From: Pseudomonas sp. W4I3
GTDB taxonomy: Bacteria; Pseudomonadota; Gammaproteobacteria; Pseudomonadales; Pseudomonadaceae
Assembly (NCBI RefSeq): GCF_030816195.1
Contig: NZ_JAUSXS010000001.1
Location: 4,487,501 to 4,551,500, forward strand
Direction: 5' to 3'
DNA length: 64,000 nt
Both the position numbers and the translations under genes were made by a program. The notes under the pieces are model-generated. The model had not been told where the DNA came from. It searched no databases and saw only the letters and a program-made list of their open reading frames with translations. This document shows, piece after piece, positions 7,949-16,464 of the stretch (its first letter is position 1; the number at the start of each line of letters is the position of its first letter).

Positions 7949-8467
7949 CTATTGATCCGGATCGATCGCCACCCGCCTGAGTTGCTGATAAGCAACCACG
8001 AGTTTCTCCAGGTTGAACGCCAGATTCCGCCCGCTGGGGTTGGGCAAGATCCATACAGCAGCTTTGCCAAAAGTCAGGCTCTGAAGCCCCCAATCCACTG
8101 CTCGCTGGCCGGATAGAGCCGAGTACGCCGCCTTCCCGAGAAACGCCACGTAGCGCGGTGCATAATGAGCGATCTTCTGTTCGAAAGCCGCCGCCGCTGC
8201 GGCAAACTCATGCTTTGACAACTGATCCGCCCGTGCCGTCGGTCGCTCGACCACCGCGGTCAAACCGCACTGATATAGCACGATTGTCCGGTCGTTTTCC
8301 GGGGGCAGTTGCGCCGGAGTAAACCCGGCCAGATGCAGAGTGCGCCAGAAACGATTACCCCTGCCCGCAAAATGATGCCCCAGGGCAGCAGCAGTCATCC
8401 CAGGGTTGATCCCGCAAAATACCACCGCCAGCCGCTCAGCCAAAATATCTTCAAGCCCCTCACTCAC
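7949..8467 (-). CDS. mug: G/U mismatch-specific DNA glycosylase
   Basis: A 172-residue protein of the uracil-DNA glycosylase superfamily. The catalytic motif GINPGMT lies near residues 19-25 and the second motif LPNPSGRN near residues 141-148, as in Mug/TDG enzymes. It excises uracil or ethenocytosine from mismatches with guanine during base excision repair. Length is typical (E. coli Mug is 168). Its start overlaps the end of the upstream TetR gene by 8 nt, so the two are probably co-transcribed. It appears to be the first conserved chromosomal gene after the island. Confidence 0.9.
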   Translation of the reverse strand: MSEGLEDILAERLAVVFCGINPGMTAAALGHHFAGRGNRFWRTLHLAGFTPAQLPPENDRTIVLYQCGLTAVVERPTARADQLSKHEFAAAAAAFEQKIAHYAPRYVAFLGKAAYSALSGQRAVDWGLQSLTFGKAAVWILPNPSGRNLAFNLEKLVVAYQQLRRVAIDPDQ

Positions 8468-9086
8468 CGCAGATTACGCTCACCGCACCGCGCGCCAGCG
8501 CGGTTAATTCACCGCGGGATTTACCCGCCCGCGCCCGAATCGAGATGCTGTGCAGTAACGATGACGCCAGTACCGCCAGCGCCGCTGCGTCGACACCGCC
8601 TTTCAATTCGCCGGATTCAATGGCCGTTCGCAGGCGCACTTCCAGGTCGGCATCGAGCCGGCTGAGCCGGTCCGAAAGCACCGCGCGAATTTCCGGGTCG
8701 TCCACCGCTTCGGTGGTCGCCGTGCCGATCGCGAAGCAGCCGCGTGGTTGGCCTTCGCCCGAGAAGTAGATCGACAACTGTCCCTCATAAAAACGCAACA
8801 GCGCCTCACGCAACGTCAGGCCTGTGTCTGTCAGCGCCGCCTGCATTTCCGCGGAGGCCACTTCCCAATACTGCTCCAGCGCCTTGATGTACAGGGAATG
8901 CTTGTCGCCGAAGGCCGCGTAGAGGCTCGGACGATTCATCCCCGCCGCCGTGGCGATGCTGTCCAGGGACGCGCCGGAATAGCCGGTGCTCCAGAAAACA
9001 CCGAGCGCTTGTTGCAGCGCCGTCTGCGGGTCATACGCGCGGGGCCGGCCGCGGCCTTTAGCCTCTGTCAGTTTATTTTGTGCCAT
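8460..9086 (-). CDS. TetR-family repressor, probable local regulator of the divergent efflux operon
   Basis: A 208-residue regulator with the TetR N-terminal helix-turn-helix: FWSTGYSGASLDSIATAAGM then RPSLYAAFGDKHSLY (~residues 30-65). The remaining helices form the ligand-binding and dimer domain. ATG at 9086 is chosen because aaggaa lies about 10 nt upstream; an in-frame TTG at 9095 would leave only ~3 nt. The gene is divergent from a three-gene efflux operon with about 250 bp between them, the classical arrangement for a TetR repressor that senses an efflux substrate. The shared region contains a repeated 12-mer that may be its operator. Confidence 0.87.
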   Translation of the reverse strand: MAQNKLTEAKGRGRPRAYDPQTALQQALGVFWSTGYSGASLDSIATAAGMNRPSLYAAFGDKHSLYIKALEQYWEVASAEMQAALTDTGLTLREALLRFYEGQLSIYFSGEGQPRGCFAIGTATTEAVDDPEIRAVLSDRLSRLDADLEVRLRTAIESGELKGGVDAAALAVLASSLLHSISIRARAGKSRGELTALARGAVSVICGE

Positions 9087-9091
9087 GTCGT

Positions 9092-9168
9092 ACAAATTCC
9101 TTGCAGGAAGGTGAATGCGGGGATATTTTTACACCATCGCACAAAAATAAGGAACCACAAATTCCTTG
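9092..9168. promoter_or_regulatory. Candidate operator: direct repeat in the tetR/efflux intergenic region
   Basis: ACAAATTCCTTG occurs at 9092-9103, overlapping the leader of the TetR gene, and again at 9157-9168, 53 bp farther toward the efflux operon. An exact 12-mer repeated in a 250-bp divergent promoter region is unlikely by chance and is a reasonable binding site for the adjacent TetR protein. Confidence 0.4.
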
Positions 9169-9336
9169 ATCCATGTTTGTTCACGCGAAGCTCGAACCGG
9201 GTGTTGCAACGACGAAACAGAGGCGGCGGAGTGATCCTCCCAACCGCCTGCGGGTTTGCTTTCCAACAGCATTTATTCATGTCGGTACCAGGCGATGACG
9301 CCAGGCCCGAATTCCCGGTTAAAGGTGCTTTCGATC

Positions 9337-10455
9337 ATGACGACACAAATCGATATCCCCGCTTCGCAGGCCTTTGAGGCCCAATCGCCCATCAAGAAAC
9401 CCTTGAAGGAAAAACTGCGGCCCTGGCTGATGGTTGGGGTGCCTGCACTCTTCGCCGCCATTGGCTACGCCCACTACATGACGGGCGTGCCTTTCGTCAC
9501 TACCGATAACGCCTACGCACGGGTGGCCAAGGCCTCGATCAACGCACGGATTTCCGGACAGGTGGTGGAAATCGCCGTTGAGGACAATCAGAAGGTCACC
9601 AAGGGCCAGGTGCTGTTTCGCATCGATCCCAAGCCGTTGCAGATCGCGATCAATCGTGCCGAAGCACAACTGAGCGTCGCGCGGTTGCGCATCGATGGCC
9701 TCAAGGCCAGCTATCGCCAGCAACAAGCGGAACTGCAATCGGCCAAAGAATCGGCGGGTTTCGATCAGAAGGAATTTGCCCGCAAGAAAGCGCTGGTGGC
9801 GACCGAGTTCGTTTCCCGCTCGCTTTATGAGCGCTCGGAAACCGACCTCAAAGTGTCACGGCAGCGCATCGCGTCCATCGAGCAACAGATCGCCAGCACC
9901 GTTGTGGCCTTGAACGGCACCCCGAACATCGAAGCCGATAGCCATCCGAGCGTTCGTGAGGCCAAGGCGCATCTGGACGAAGCGCAGTTGTACCTCGCGT
10001 ACGCCACGGTTTATGCGCCGGCTGACGGCATCGTTGCCAAGGTCGATGACTTGCAGGTGGGCAACTACCTGAACAACGGCGCGCCTGCGTTTGCGTTGAT
10101 TTCCGACCACGATATCTGGGTTGAAGCCAACTTCCGTGAAACCCAGGTCACGCACATGCGCCCCGGACAGGAAGCGACCATCCGCATCGACACCTACCCG
10201 GATCGCGTGTTCAAGGCCCACGTCACCAGCATGAGCCCCGGTGCCGGTTCGGACTTCGCCCTGCTCCCGCCGGAAAACGCCACCGGTAACTGGGTGAAGG
10301 TGGTTCAGCGGGTACCGGTTCGCCTTGAACTGGACGACGCCGACCCCGCCCTGCCGCTGTTTTCGGGCACCAGCGCCACGGTCAAGGTTGACACCGGTTA
10401 CAGCACGCCATGGTGGCAACCACTCAAATCGTTGCTGACGGCAGGTAACTTCTAA
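9337..10455 (+). CDS. HlyD/EmrA-type periplasmic adaptor of a multidrug efflux system
   Basis: A 372-residue membrane-fusion protein. After a short cytoplasmic tail there is one membrane anchor (~residues 28-47, WLMVGVPALFAAIGYAHYM). A biotinyl-lipoyl-like half motif follows (ARISGQVVEIAVEDNQKVTKG), then an alpha-helical hairpin (~95-190), the second lipoyl half (VYAPADGIVAKVDDLQVGN) and beta-barrel domains. ATG 9337 is preferred to upstream in-frame starts because aaaggtg lies 9 nt before it. Its stop overlaps the ATG of the MFS gene by 1 nt. It would link the inner-membrane pump to the outer-membrane channel encoded next. Confidence 0.9.
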   Translation: MTTQIDIPASQAFEAQSPIKKPLKEKLRPWLMVGVPALFAAIGYAHYMTGVPFVTTDNAYARVAKASINARISGQVVEIAVEDNQKVTKGQVLFRIDPKPLQIAINRAEAQLSVARLRIDGLKASYRQQQAELQSAKESAGFDQKEFARKKALVATEFVSRSLYERSETDLKVSRQRIASIEQQIASTVVALNGTPNIEADSHPSVREAKAHLDEAQLYLAYATVYAPADGIVAKVDDLQVGNYLNNGAPAFALISDHDIWVEANFRETQVTHMRPGQEATIRIDTYPDRVFKAHVTSMSPGAGSDFALLPPENATGNWVKVVQRVPVRLELDDADPALPLFSGTSATVKVDTGYSTPWWQPLKSLLTAGNF

Positions 10456-11954
10456 TGAACGCCCCTGCAGATACAACCCCGAATGCAAGCAGTGCGCGCT
10501 CGCTCAGGTTGGCCGTTCTGCTCGCGACTTACATGCAGTCGGCAAACCTGCCGTTGCCAAACGCGGTACTGCGGCTGATTCAAGGCAGCCTGTCGATGAC
10601 CGACGACCAGGCGGGCTGGATTTTCACCGCGTACCTGGCGGCGAGCGCGATCACCATGCCAATCGCCCAATGGCTTGCCGGGCGCTTTGGCTTGAAGCTT
10701 GTGTATCAAGCCGCGCTGGCGTTCTTCGTGCTCGGTTTGCTGCTGGCCACTGTTTCCAGTACGCCGCTGGAGTTCATCGGTGCACGCATTATTCAAGGCT
10801 TGGCGAGTGGTGTGTTGGCGCCGCTGTCGATGGCGATTGCCATGGAGACGTTGGCACCCGAGAAGCGCATGAAGTTCGGCGCGACCTGGACCGCCATCGT
10901 GCTAGTGGGCATCGTCAGCGGCCCGAGCATCGGTGGCTGGATCGCCGAGCATTACGACTGGCGTCCGATCTTCTACATCAGCCTGCCGTTGTCGGCGTAC
11001 ATCTTCCTGGTCGTAGCGCTGTTGCTCACCGAAAAGAAAGCCGCGAAGGCGCCGTCTTTCGATTTCTTCGGCTTCGGCAGTTTCACGCTGTGCCTGATCA
11101 GCCTGCAAATGCTGCTCGACCGTGGCGAACGCATGGACTGGTTCGACTCGCCGGAAATCTGGATCGAGGCGCTGGCCAGCGGGCTGGGTTTTCACTTGTT
11201 CCTGGTGCATGTGTTCACCAAACAGGCGCATTTTCTCAACAAGAGCCTGTTCCGCGATCGCAATTTCGTGCTGTCGACGATCATCTTTTTCGCCGTCGGT
11301 TTCGTGCTGCTGTCGACCATGGCCCTGACGTCGCCGATGCTCGATGAAATCCTCGGCTATCCGCCTGACACCACCGGTGCCCTGACCATCCCGCGCGGTA
11401 TCGGGCTGGTCGGCGCGTTCCTGCTGATGGGGCGTGTGCCGGAGCGTTTCGACCGTCGGTGGTTCGTGGCGGCAGGCGCGGGCGCGGTGATTTATGCCAA
11501 CTGGTTGATGCTCGGCTATTCGCCGTTGATGGACTGGTCGCCGGTTGCGGTGACCGGGGCGATCCAGGGAATCGGCATCGGCATGTTGATGCCGTCGCTG
11601 ACCAAGGTTGCGTTCAGCACACTCGACCCTGCGCTGCGTCCGGAAGGCACTGGTCTGTTCAATCTTTCCCGTGTTTACGGCAGCACCATCGGTGTGGCGA
11701 TCGTGCAGATTTTCTTCTTCAACAATACGCAGGCGATGCATCTGGCGCTTGGCAACAACGTGACGCCCTATAGCACCGCCGCGCATTTCGGTACCGCGTC
11801 GTTGCCACTGCCGGCGCTTGAAGGGCTCAACCACCTGATCACCCACCAGGCTGCGTTCATCGCCGTTGTCGACCAGTTCAAGATCTTGATGGTGGCGATG
11901 CTGGTGGTGAGTCCGCTGATTGTCTTTCTTCGCAAACCCGCTGCGGCCAATTAG
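10455..11954 (+). CDS. EmrB/QacA-type MFS drug:proton antiporter (DHA2, 14 TM)
   Basis: A 499-residue membrane protein with about 14 hydrophobic helices, the size of EmrB-type DHA2 transporters. Motif A-like WLAGRFGLK lies near residue 77, and motif C-like GIVSGPSIGGWIAEH at ~152-166 is the antiporter signature. It sits in an operon with the HlyD adaptor (1-nt overlap upstream) and a NodT-type channel (19 nt downstream), so it should export small toxic compounds across both membranes using the proton gradient. Control by the divergent TetR is inferred. The substrate is unknown. Confidence 0.9.
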   Translation: MNAPADTTPNASSARSLRLAVLLATYMQSANLPLPNAVLRLIQGSLSMTDDQAGWIFTAYLAASAITMPIAQWLAGRFGLKLVYQAALAFFVLGLLLATVSSTPLEFIGARIIQGLASGVLAPLSMAIAMETLAPEKRMKFGATWTAIVLVGIVSGPSIGGWIAEHYDWRPIFYISLPLSAYIFLVVALLLTEKKAAKAPSFDFFGFGSFTLCLISLQMLLDRGERMDWFDSPEIWIEALASGLGFHLFLVHVFTKQAHFLNKSLFRDRNFVLSTIIFFAVGFVLLSTMALTSPMLDEILGYPPDTTGALTIPRGIGLVGAFLLMGRVPERFDRRWFVAAGAGAVIYANWLMLGYSPLMDWSPVAVTGAIQGIGIGMLMPSLTKVAFSTLDPALRPEGTGLFNLSRVYGSTIGVAIVQIFFFNNTQAMHLALGNNVTPYSTAAHFGTASLPLPALEGLNHLITHQAAFIAVVDQFKILMVAMLVVSPLIVFLRKPAAAN

Positions 11955-11973
11955 TTTTCGTGGAGTGTGCCCA

Positions 11974-13428
11974 ATGAAATCCAGTCATTTGTTCCAACCG
12001 AAACTCACGGCACTGTCGGCGCTGGTTTTTCTCTCGGCCTGCACCGTCGGCCCTGACTTTAAAACTCCGGGTGCCAGCCCATCGCAGCACTACGACCAAC
12101 AGGCCGAACAACATCTCGGCGGCCAGCAGCGCATCGCGCTTGGCCAGAAAGTCAGTGGGCAATGGTGGTCGGCCTTCCGCTCGCCCAAGCTCGACCAGGT
12201 GGTACGCCGGGCCATCGACGGCAACCTTGAACTGGTCGCCGCCGACGCCACCATTCGCCAAGCGTCGCAATCCGTAGCGGCGGCGCAAGGCGCGTTATAC
12301 CCGCAGGTCGACTTCGGCGCGACGGCGGGTCGTCAACGGGTGCACAACGCCAAGGAGCCTTCGATCTCCAACTTCTACGCGATCGGGCCACGGGTCGGTT
12401 TCGACCTGGATGTGTTCGGTGGCAATAAACGGCTGGTCGAACAGCAGCAAGCGCTCACCGATCTGCAAAAGCATCGCTTTGAGGCGGCGTACCTGACCCT
12501 GACCGGCGAGGTTGCCAGCCAGTCGTTGTTGATCGCATCGGCCAACGCGCAAATCCAGGCCGTGGAGAAACTGCTGGCCAACGACACCAAGAACCTCGAA
12601 CTGGTACGCGCGGCGCTGATCAACGGCGCGACCACGCAGATTGATGTTTCGCTGGCCGAGACGCGGCTTGCCCAGGACCGCACGCTGCTGCCGCCATTGG
12701 CCCAGCAACGTGATGCGGCCCGCCATGCGCTGTCGATCCTGACGGGCAACGGCCCGGCGGACTGGATCGCGCCGGACTTCCACCTCGACGAATTCGCCTT
12801 GCCGTCGAACGTGCCGGTCAGCCTGCCCTCGGAAATGGCCCACGACCGGCCAGACGTGCGCCAGGCCGAAGCCGAGCTGCACATCGCCAGTGCCGCCGTT
12901 GGCGTGGCGACCGCCAATCTCTATCCGCGGGTGACGTTGTCCGCGTCTCTGGCCCAGGCCGCTTCAGGCAATGGCGGTGCCGCGCTCTGGGGTTTTGCCG
13001 CGGGCCTGACGGCACCGATCTTCAACGGCGGAACCCTCAAGGCTGAGCAGCAGGCAGCCGTCGAAGGCTACAACGCGACGCTCGCCGGCTATCAGCAGAC
13101 CGTCATCAGTTCGTTCGGCCAGGTCGCGGACACGCTGCAAGCGATCAACCACGACGCGGAAGAATTCCGTGCCCAGGAAGACGCTCTGCAAGCGGCCGAA
13201 ACCAGCCTGCGTTTGAACCAGCAAGCCTATGCCCAAGGTGAAAACAGCATCCTCCAGGTGCTGGAAGCCGAGCGAGCCTACCAACAGTCGCTGCTGGGCC
13301 ATATCCGCGTGAAGACCGCGCAGTACCTCGACACCGTGCAGCTGTTTGTTGCCCTCGGCGGCAATTCCATTGGCGTCTTCGAGCAACGGGTTGCCAGTCG
13401 CGAAGCCCTACAACGTTCGTATCAGTAG
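11974..13428 (+). CDS. NodT-type outer-membrane efflux lipoprotein (TolC family)
   Basis: A 484-residue outer-membrane factor. The N-terminus has a lipoprotein signal with the lipobox LSAC (cysteine near residue 23), followed by the conserved TVGPDF. Two TolC repeats follow, each with long helices (for example AQGALYPQVDFGAT and ASAAVGVATANLYPRVTLSA). ATG 11974 is chosen because it directly precedes the signal peptide; an earlier in-frame start would add 18 residues before it and would overlap the MFS gene. It completes the tripartite pump. Confidence 0.92.
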   Translation: MKSSHLFQPKLTALSALVFLSACTVGPDFKTPGASPSQHYDQQAEQHLGGQQRIALGQKVSGQWWSAFRSPKLDQVVRRAIDGNLELVAADATIRQASQSVAAAQGALYPQVDFGATAGRQRVHNAKEPSISNFYAIGPRVGFDLDVFGGNKRLVEQQQALTDLQKHRFEAAYLTLTGEVASQSLLIASANAQIQAVEKLLANDTKNLELVRAALINGATTQIDVSLAETRLAQDRTLLPPLAQQRDAARHALSILTGNGPADWIAPDFHLDEFALPSNVPVSLPSEMAHDRPDVRQAEAELHIASAAVGVATANLYPRVTLSASLAQAASGNGGAALWGFAAGLTAPIFNGGTLKAEQQAAVEGYNATLAGYQQTVISSFGQVADTLQAINHDAEEFRAQEDALQAAETSLRLNQQAYAQGENSILQVLEAERAYQQSLLGHIRVKTAQYLDTVQLFVALGGNSIGVFEQRVASREALQRSYQ

Positions 13429-13458
13429 AGGCTGCGGCCTCGATATTGGAGTAATGAC

Positions 13459-14409
13459 ATGTCCTACGAAGCCTTTCACGATGAACTTCGCGATACAAAA
13501 TTTGCGCTGAATCACGGTACGGGCAAGATGCCTGCCGTCGGCTTCGGCACCCTGTTCAAAGACCTCAGCGTCACTACCGAGGCGATTACCCACGCGCTGG
13601 AAACCGGGTTCCGCCATTTCGATTGCGCCGAGCGGTATCGCAACGAAGAAAGTGTTGGCGTTGCCTTCAAGGCGTTCTTGGACGCGGGCAAGGCGCGGCG
13701 CGAAGACTTGTTCATCACCACCAAACTGTGGAACACCAACCACCGTCCCGAGCGCGTGTTGCCGGCGTTCGAAGCCAGTTGCCGTCGGCTCCAGGTGGAC
13801 TACATCGATTGCTACCTGATCCACACGCCTTTCGCCTTCAAGGCGGGTGACGATCAAGACCCGCGGGATGCTTTCGGGCATGTCCTCTACGACGGTGACG
13901 TGAAGCTGATCGACACCTGGCGCGCACTTGAGCAACTGGTGGATGAGGGTCGTTGCGGCGCAATCGGCTTGTCCGATATCACCCTCGAAGCGCTGAAAGA
14001 GATCGTGGCCGAGGCGCGGATCAAACCCGCAGTGGTGCAAGTCGAATCCCACCCGTACTTGCCGGAATGGGAACTGCTGGAGTTCTGCAAGGAGCATGGC
14101 ATCGTGGTCCTCGCCTTTGCCCCGCTCGGGCATGGCATGGAGCCGAACGTGCTGGAAGACGAGGTGATTACCGGGATCGCCCGGCATTTGCAGCGCACCC
14201 CGGCCCAAGTATTACTGGCCTGGGCTGTGCAACGGGGTGTAGCGTTCCTGACTACTTCGGCGACACCGAGCCATATCCGCGAAAACTTCGATATCGCTAC
14301 TTTGCCGCACCGGGCCATGCTGGAAATTCGCGAAGAGATCACAACGCGGATACGCTTCAATTCGGTGGTCGAGACGGGTGTGCCGGGATTCATCCCGCGC
14401 AAACAATAA
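13459..14409 (+). CDS. Aldo/keto reductase
   Basis: A 316-residue TIM-barrel oxidoreductase. The catalytic tetrad can be placed: Asp and Tyr in FDCAERYRNE (~residues 54-63), Lys in FITTKLW (~84-90) and His in DCYLIHTPF (~115-123). The NADPH-binding end is less typical. It lies 30 bp after the efflux lipoprotein on the same strand, so it could be read through from that operon, and is followed by a clear terminator. AKRs of this size reduce aldehydes or ketones; no substrate can be named. A role in detoxifying the pump's inducer is speculation. Confidence 0.88.
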   Translation: MSYEAFHDELRDTKFALNHGTGKMPAVGFGTLFKDLSVTTEAITHALETGFRHFDCAERYRNEESVGVAFKAFLDAGKARREDLFITTKLWNTNHRPERVLPAFEASCRRLQVDYIDCYLIHTPFAFKAGDDQDPRDAFGHVLYDGDVKLIDTWRALEQLVDEGRCGAIGLSDITLEALKEIVAEARIKPAVVQVESHPYLPEWELLEFCKEHGIVVLAFAPLGHGMEPNVLEDEVITGIARHLQRTPAQVLLAWAVQRGVAFLTTSATPSHIRENFDIATLPHRAMLEIREEITTRIRFNSVVETGVPGFIPRKQ

Positions 14410-14417
14410 TGCACGAC

Positions 14418-14446
14418 AAGGGACGGCACCGACCGTCCCTTTTTTT
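14418..14446 (+). terminator. Rho-independent terminator after the aldo/keto reductase gene
   Basis: The stem AGGGACGG/CCGTCCCT with a short loop is followed by a run of T residues (14440-14446), just after the stop at 14409 and before the LysR gene. Confidence 0.85.
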
Positions 14447-14469
14447 GGCTATACCTTGAGGTGAAACCG

Positions 14470-15405
14470 ATGGATGTTTTCCAGACCATGCGCTGCTTCA
14501 TGGCGGTCGCCCAAAGCGGCAGCTTTACCGCAGCGGCCCAGTTGCTGGACACCACCACGACCAACGTTTCCAAAGCGGTTTCCAGTCTGGAAGCCCGTCT
14601 GCAAACCCGCCTGATCAACCGCACGACCCGCCGCCTGGCGTTGACCGAGGCCGGCACACGTTATCTGCAACGCTGCGAGAGAATTCTGGAAGAACTGCGT
14701 GAAGCCGAGGAGGAAGCAGGCACCGCACAGATCACCCCTGTGGGCCGCTTGAAGATTCATGCGATGTCGGCCATCGGCAACCATTACGTGATCGACGCCA
14801 TCGCCCAATACCGCGAGACACATCCCTCGGTCTTGTTTGATCTGACCTTGACCAATCGGCTGCCGGATTTGCTGGAGGAAGGCTATGACATGTCGATCGT
14901 GCTGGCGCGGGACTTGCCCGACTCGGGGTTTGTCGCACAACGGCTGGGCATCACATACAGCATTCTGTGCGCTTCGCCTGTGTACCTGAAGAAACGCGGA
15001 ATGCCCGACACGCCGGGTTCGCTGGGTGAGCATGATTGCTTGAGGATCGTCAACACGGTCATGCCGGCCGAACACTGGATTTTCGAAGGGCCTGAAGGCG
15101 TGGAAACGCTGAATACACCCGTGTCGCCGTTCCACGTCAACACTGCTGATGCCATGACCGTTGCGATCACTTGTGGCATGGGCATTGGCATCCAGCCGAT
15201 TGCGTCAGCCGTGGCCGGTCTCAAGGCAGGCACCTTAGTGCGGGTATTGCCGGAATACCATTTTGAGGAGTTGAACCTGTTTGCGATTTACCCTTCACGA
15301 AAATTCGTCGATGCAAAAATAAAAACCTGGGTGCAGTTTCTCAAAGATTATCTGCCAGGGTTGCTGGCGACCGATGACAAAATTGCGCGCTCGTCAAAAC
15401 ACTAA
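14470..15405 (+). CDS. LysR-family transcriptional regulator
   Basis: A 311-residue LysR protein. The N-terminal winged helix is MDVFQTMRCFMAVAQSGSFT followed by a TTTTNVSKAVSSLEARL recognition region (~residues 30-47). The rest is a periplasmic-binding-protein-like effector domain. ATG 14470 is chosen because TTGAGGTG precedes it at proper spacing; the in-frame GTG at 14461 lies inside that site. It follows the efflux-AKR block in the same direction but behind a terminator, so it has its own promoter. Its targets are not evident; many such regulators control the adjacent oxidoreductase. Confidence 0.9.
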   Translation: MDVFQTMRCFMAVAQSGSFTAAAQLLDTTTTNVSKAVSSLEARLQTRLINRTTRRLALTEAGTRYLQRCERILEELREAEEEAGTAQITPVGRLKIHAMSAIGNHYVIDAIAQYRETHPSVLFDLTLTNRLPDLLEEGYDMSIVLARDLPDSGFVAQRLGITYSILCASPVYLKKRGMPDTPGSLGEHDCLRIVNTVMPAEHWIFEGPEGVETLNTPVSPFHVNTADAMTVAITCGMGIGIQPIASAVAGLKAGTLVRVLPEYHFEELNLFAIYPSRKFVDAKIKTWVQFLKDYLPGLLATDDKIARSSKH

Positions 15406-15470
15406 AAAAACAACTGAAAGTACACGTTCTGCCCAGATGGAGTGTCGACCCTCCACTTTCATCACAGCAC

Positions 15471-15743
15471 TCAGCCGTTCGAACATCCGGTGCCCATGAC
15501 TTGATATTGCAGGACATGCCGCTGACCTTGAGAATCTTCATAAGTCATTTGCGCCGAAACCGGGCCACACTCTGGCGGAACATCGGTTATGGAAATGACC
15601 TTTTTCACGTCCAGTTTCGAACCATAGGTGTAAGTCTCAACCATTGGCTGATTGGCCGACACCTTGGCGTGGCTTTCTTCGGCAGAGGCCTGCGCACCGA
15701 TGTAACTGAGTGCCAGAAAAATCGCGATTTTCGAAATATTCAT
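15471..15743 (-). CDS. DUF2790 small periplasmic protein
   Basis: A 90-residue exported protein: MNISKIAIFLALSYIGAQAS is a signal peptide, and the mature part is ~68 residues. The family core is CGPVSAQMTYEDSQGQ followed by HVLQYQVMGTGC; two cysteines bracket it and probably form a disulfide. ATG 15743 is taken because acggtga lies just upstream; an in-frame GTG at 15752 is also possible. A clear paralogue is encoded at 56447-56698 before a two-component system. The function of DUF2790 is unknown. It is convergent with the LysR gene. Confidence 0.85.
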   Translation of the reverse strand: MNISKIAIFLALSYIGAQASAEESHAKVSANQPMVETYTYGSKLDVKKVISITDVPPECGPVSAQMTYEDSQGQRHVLQYQVMGTGCSNG

Positions 15744-15970
15744 GGAGTTCACCGTCTCGTTCAGGTTGGATGACTGTTACCCCGTGAACCCGTGGGATGG
15801 GTTCAGTTGGTAGAGACGATGCTAGGGGTTTGCCCTGGCGCCAAACAGTGCAGCGCCGGACAAACACTGTGGACGAAATGAGAGTGAATGCACGACGCCA
15901 TCGATTACGGAACTAGTCTGCATGACCGCATTTACCGGACGATTTTTCGCGAGCAAGCTAGCGCGCGGTC

Positions 15971-16175
15971 GGCTATCTACCGCTCAACAAGGCCTTGGTT
16001 CTCCCTAACGTGTGGATACCGTACAGAGTTGGATCAAATCCGATGTCATCCAGGCTTTCACTATTCGAGCGCACCACCTCGTGGAAAGATCGTCTAAGGC
16101 ATGCAACCAGCTCGGGAATAAGAATTCCTCGCTCCGGGGACGCGCTTGGTGCAAGTTTGAACGGCTGCAGTGGGT
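15971..16175 (-). pseudogene. Frameshifted fragment of a short tyrosine recombinase
   Basis: Read on the minus strand, the frame gives RSEEFLFPSWLHALDDLSTR and then ARIVKAWMTS. After a frame change it continues GFDPTLYGIHTLGRTKALLS before a stop. This matches RSEDFLFPSRLHDSDHLSTR, ARIVKAWVTA and GLDPTMYGTHTLRRTKASLI of the intact recombinase at 6447-7067. Frameshifts, a changed H-x-x-R box (HTLGR) and loss of both ends show a dead copy. It marks past mobile-element activity. Confidence 0.75.
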
Positions 16176-16333
16176 CGTTCTCTGCCGGTCACCGCCACGA
16201 CGCTGGTAGTCAAGTCCGATGCAAATGGCTGGTCAAGTTGAATGCAAACGGGTGGGCAAGTCTGTGCAACTACCCATCCTTCAGCCTGACTGGAAACACT
16301 GGGCCAGGGGCCGCGACTAGGGCTGTGGATCGG

Positions 16334-16368
16334 AAAATAAAAAAGCGCCGACGTAGCCGTGGGCGCTT
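16334..16368 (-). terminator. Rho-independent terminator, minus strand
   Basis: On the minus strand the stem AAGCGCCC...GGCGCTT is followed by TTTTTATTTT. No intact minus-strand gene lies directly upstream, so it is probably left from a lost gene. Confidence 0.6.
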
Positions 16369-16373
16369 AGGAA

Positions 16374-16407
16374 TTACGATGTCTTAGGATGTATTTCTAC
16401 ATCGTAA
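16374..16407. repeat. Inverted repeat upstream of the truncated OYE gene
   Basis: TTACGATGT (16374-16382) and ACATCGTAA (16399-16407) are perfect inverted copies separated by 16 bp. It could be an operator, a hairpin or an element end; no T-run follows. Confidence 0.35.
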
Positions 16408-16464
16408 GGCTAGGATGATTGAAAGCCAACACCTGTTAGACCTTCGGTCCCAGATGACAAAACT

